Shown piece by piece: positions 61,295-64,000 of a stretch of DNA of 64,000 nt. A model generated the notes under the pieces. It was not told the DNA's origin and did not search any database. It worked only from the letters and a program-made list of their open reading frames with translations. Origin of the DNA: JBAXTZ01 sp037129925 (lineage in GTDB: Bacteria > Bacillota > Negativicutes > JBAXTZ01); assembly GCA_037129925.1 (NCBI GenBank), contig JBAXTZ010000007.1:1-64000 (forward strand), written 5' to 3'. The translations under genes were made by a program, and so were the position numbers. The stretch's first letter is position 1; the number at the start of each line of letters is the position of its first letter.

Positions 61295-64000
61295 TTTTCC
61301 CCTCCGGCAACGCCGCGATAACCAGGCGCATCTCTGCAAGCAACTTTTTCAGGTTAATTATATCGCCGGCATTTGCCGCTTGTTCGCCAGCAGTTGCAAG
61401 CGTTGCCAGTTCCGGTAGCCCAATATTGGCAGCCGAGCCTTTTATTTTATGCAACATCGCTAAACCACTTTGCAGCTGTCCGGAGCCAAACGCTGCCTCA
61501 GCAGTAGCGAAGTCTGTATTGATAAGCACGATGCCAATTTCCAGAAGCTCAGCGGCATCAGTGGAGTCGAATTCCCGGCTAATCATCAGCCGTTCATTCA
61601 ATTCGGCAAGGGAATATCCGGGAGATTCTTTAGCAGTCACAACCGATTTCCTGCGAATAATTTGCATCAATTTAGCAACAGCTATCGGCTTACTAAGATA
61701 CTCATCCATACCAGCTGCTTTGCACTTTTCTTCGTCACCAGTCATCGCAAAGGCGGTTAGCGCGACAATTGTCGCCCGGTGTTGAAACTGTTTTTCCAAA
61801 TCGCGAATTTGTTTGGTCGCTTGGTAGCCGTCCAGATTCGGCATTTGGCAATCCATAAATATCAAGTCATAGTTAGTTTTTCTACAAAGCTCAACTGCTA
61901 CCGCACCGTCAACTGCCACATCACAATTCAAACCATTCCGTTGCAACTTGCGGACAAAAAAACTCCGACTTATCTGATCATCTTCCGCCAGCAAGATTTT
62001 CAAATTGACATCGAATTCATCCACTGATTGTTCAACTTGTAGCGACAACGACGAGCGCCCGACCATTGTATCAGCTTCTCCCGTTATCACCTTGCAAACA
62101 CAGTTCAGCAGCTCACGACGTTTATAAGGTTTGCTCAAACAACCGCTAAAGCCATGTTCGTGTAGCGATTTTACCGTGCCGTTGCTACCAGCGGAAGTCA
62201 GCAAAACCAGCGGTATCCCCAAAGTTGCCGGAATCGCCTGCAGCGCATAAGCCAAATCGTAACCGCTCATACCAGGCATTTCATAATCAATAAGAATCGC
62301 GTGGAACTTTGGTTGACGCTTACCAAATATTTTGCCCAGCACCACCATCGCGTTCTCTGCCTCGACAACGGTTGCTCCCGCTTCCTGCAAGTAGGTTTTA
62401 GCAATCTTTCGATTGTTGGCATCGTCATCGACCACGAGAAATGTTTTGCTCTGTAGCGCCCGATAATCAACCGGAGCACAAACAATTTGCGCGGAATCAA
62501 TCGCAAGCGGCAAAACAACTGAAAATTTCGTACCGACACCCAGCTGACTTTCGACCTCGATTTCACCGCCCATTGCCTCGATAAGTGATTTACAGATTGC
62601 CAACCCCAAACCACTGCCACCGTATTTGCGAGTAGTCGAACTATCAACCTGGTGAAACGGTCGAAACAGTTTGCCAAGCGCTTCTGGGGCTATGCCGATA
62701 CCAGTGTCGCGCACCGAAAACTTGATTGTACAACTATCTGCCTTAATCGTCAGCAGCTTAACATCAACGACTACTTCACCCACTTCAGTAAACTTGAAGG
62801 CGTTGTTGACCAAATTCCCCAGCACTTGTTTCAGCCTTACCGGATCACCGACAACAAATTGCGGAACATCGGGTCGCACTACCAGGTTGAAAACCAGACT
62901 CCCACTCACGCTCTTGGCAGCAAGCGGATTCACCGCGTTCTCAATCGCGCCACGCAAATCAAAGGGAATCGACTCCAGTTCCACCGCTCCGGCCTCAATC
63001 TTGGAAACATCCAAAACGTCGTTTACGACCGATAACAAGGAATCGGTGGCAGTCTTTATTATTTGAATCATTTCCGACTGCTCAGCGGTTATTTCAGTCT
63101 CTGACAGCAAATCGACAAAGCCAAGGATGCCGTTCATCGGTGTGCGAATTTCATGGGAAATATTGGCAACAAAACTGCTTTTGGCAGCGTTTGCCGCTTC
63201 TGCACGAATTGTCAACTCTAGCGCCTCAGCATTGGTTTGCCGCAGCAACTCGTTCGTCTCCCGCAGTTGCTGTTCATAGCAAACCCGATCAGTAACATCG
63301 TGGATAACCGAGAACACCAATTCTCGATTCTTTATTTTGACAAGGCTGGGAAACACTTCGACATTTCGCAGCGTACCGTCCATGAGCCGGTGGACAAATT
63401 CATATTTCATGCCGCTATTTTTGGCGACGGCAGCCAGTTTTTCTAAGACCTCAGCTGGCGGAATAGCATTAACCTGGCTGATATTCATTTGCCGCAACTG
63501 CCCGAGTGTCCAGCCGTAAAAGCTCACCGCCGCGCGGTTGGCGTCAAGGATGCTTCCGTTGGCCGGGTCGATTATCAACATCGGCGCCGAATGCCGTTCA
63601 AACATTTTGCGAAACTGTTCTTCGCTTTCCAGAAGCTTTTTTTCCATAAGCAAGCGCTCGGTCACATCGCGTGCCGACCCATAGATTAGGGCACCATCCT
63701 TCTGAGCATACCATTCGAGAAATCGGTAGCTTCCGTCACTGCAGCGATAACGGTTGATGAATTTCGTTACTTCATCACCTTTTTCGAGCACGGCCATTTT
63801 CTCCCGGGTCAACGCCAAATCGTCCGGATGAATGTAGTCTAAAAAATTTTTCCCTTGCAGTTCCGCTACCGGATAACCAAGAGTTGCCGACCAGGCGTTA
63901 TTTATTTTTTGCAACAAACCGTCAGTTCCGGCAATGCACAATAAATTGCTGTTTGTTTCAAAAAAACTACCATAGGACTCCATCTTTTCCAGTTGCGCTT
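61287..64000 (-). CDS. Hybrid sensor histidine kinase with HPt (PAS-PAS-HK-REC-REC-HPt), 5' end outside window
   Basis: The frame stays open to the window edge; an ATG at 63983 exists but the codons before it (Gln-Leu-Glu-Lys) look like coding coiled coil, so the gene probably extends beyond. From that ATG: PAS (5-112), PAS (122-235), HisKA with His277 in NISHEIRTPMNG, HATPase_c (GGSGLGLAICKSLIEAMGG), receiver 1 (VVDDDANN, LIDYEMPG, intact), receiver 2 (AEDDQIS, FMDCQMPNLDG, intact) and an HPt domain with His845 (MLHKIKGSAANIG). It is a complete phosphorelay in one chain, translationally coupled to the next kinase. Confidence 0.92.
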   Translation of the reverse strand, partial: AQLEKMESYGSFFETNSNLLCIAGTDGLLQKINNAWSATLGYPVAELQGKNFLDYIHPDDLALTREKMAVLEKGDEVTKFINRYRCSDGSYRFLEWYAQKDGALIYGSARDVTERLLMEKKLLESEEQFRKMFERHSAPMLIIDPANGSILDANRAAVSFYGWTLGQLRQMNISQVNAIPPAEVLEKLAAVAKNSGMKYEFVHRLMDGTLRNVEVFPSLVKIKNRELVFSVIHDVTDRVCYEQQLRETNELLRQTNAEALELTIRAEAANAAKSSFVANISHEIRTPMNGILGFVDLLSETEITAEQSEMIQIIKTATDSLLSVVNDVLDVSKIEAGAVELESIPFDLRGAIENAVNPLAAKSVSGSLVFNLVVRPDVPQFVVGDPVRLKQVLGNLVNNAFKFTEVGEVVVDVKLLTIKADSCTIKFSVRDTGIGIAPEALGKLFRPFHQVDSSTTRKYGGSGLGLAICKSLIEAMGGEIEVESQLGVGTKFSVVLPLAIDSAQIVCAPVDYRALQSKTFLVVDDDANNRKIAKTYLQEAGATVVEAENAMVVLGKIFGKRQPKFHAILIDYEMPGMSGYDLAYALQAIPATLGIPLVLLTSAGSNGTVKSLHEHGFSGCLSKPYKRRELLNCVCKVITGEADTMVGRSSLSLQVEQSVDEFDVNLKILLAEDDQISRSFFVRKLQRNGLNCDVAVDGAVAVELCRKTNYDLIFMDCQMPNLDGYQATKQIRDLEKQFQHRATIVALTAFAMTGDEEKCKAAGMDEYLSKPIAVAKLMQIIRRKSVVTAKESPGYSLAELNERLMISREFDSTDAAELLEIGIVLINTDFATAEAAFGSGQLQSGLAMLHKIKGSAANIGLPELATLATAGEQAANAGDIINLKKLLAEMRLVIAALPEGKNV

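Overview
The window reads as a chromosome segment of a Gram-negative-type (diderm) bacterium whose regulatory signals look Firmicute. A giant two-partner-secretion exoprotein with an FHA-type secretion domain argues for an outer membrane. Strong GGAGG ribosome sites, several GCAGGA-N-GTCGAA promoters resembling Bacillus sigma-H sites, lipoprotein ABC binding proteins and DUF1653/DUF2087 genes point to Firmicutes. A diderm Firmicute (Negativicutes-like) fits best, but this is inference; no rRNA or tRNA gene is present.

Layout. (1) 0.1-6.6 kb: an unrecognised secreted protein, a histidine acid phosphatase, 3-methyladenine glycosylase (tag), a DUF1653 protein, a decayed calpain-like protease gene and a MntA/HepT-type toxin-antitoxin pair. 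(2) 6.7-13.4 kb, minus strand: a tightly packed maltodextrin operon (malE-F-G and a GH13 alpha-glucosidase) continuing into ogt, a TfoX C-terminal-domain gene, an orphan gene and a deleted second copy of the TfoX-type gene. (3) 13.5-19.2 kb: a zinc finger/HTH/DUF2087/GIY-YIG fusion gene with its own promoter and palindrome, facing a GH1 glycosidase operon with two paralogous sugar-binding lipoproteins. (4) 19.3-37.7 kb: one 18-kb gene for a roughly 6000-residue TpsA/haemagglutinin-like GLUG-repeat exoprotein containing two almost identical blocks 4560 bp apart, preceded by a leader with a sigma-A promoter, an early hairpin plus U-tract, a 20-codon ORF and a second hairpin. (5) 37.7-43.8 kb: a beta-lactamase-fold hydrolase, an exported TPR + seven-bladed WD40 protein, an AAA/DUF4143 ATPase and a second histidine acid phosphatase. 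(6) 43.8-58.3 kb: a gas vesicle locus. (7) 58.3-64 kb: two hybrid sensor kinases, the last running off the window.

The gas vesicle locus is the most distinctive part. On the plus strand two promoter-gvpA-hairpin-gvpC units stand in tandem. Their gvpA genes are identical, one GvpC-like protein is short, and the other carries 33-residue repeats and a Pro/Ala tail; an hfq gene follows. Convergent to it, a minus-strand operon encodes GvpN, a coiled-coil protein, a GvpF/L fused to a J-domain-like segment, a second GvpF/L, GvpG, GvpO, GvpJ with a zinc ribbon, a free-standing DnaJ-type zinc domain with six CxxCxGxG motifs, GvpK, a third GvpF/L, a GvpA/J/M-type protein and GvpH (Hsp20). After a strong terminator come a CDC48-type AAA+ ATPase and an XRE regulator. 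The locus thus contains pieces of a split DnaJ, an Hsp20 and an unfoldase, suggesting a dedicated chaperone set for the hydrophobic GvpA shell protein. A CheY-like regulator and a CGNR-type zinc-finger protein diverge from gvpA1, and two hybrid kinases lie upstream of gvpN; a role in gas vesicle control is only suggested by position.
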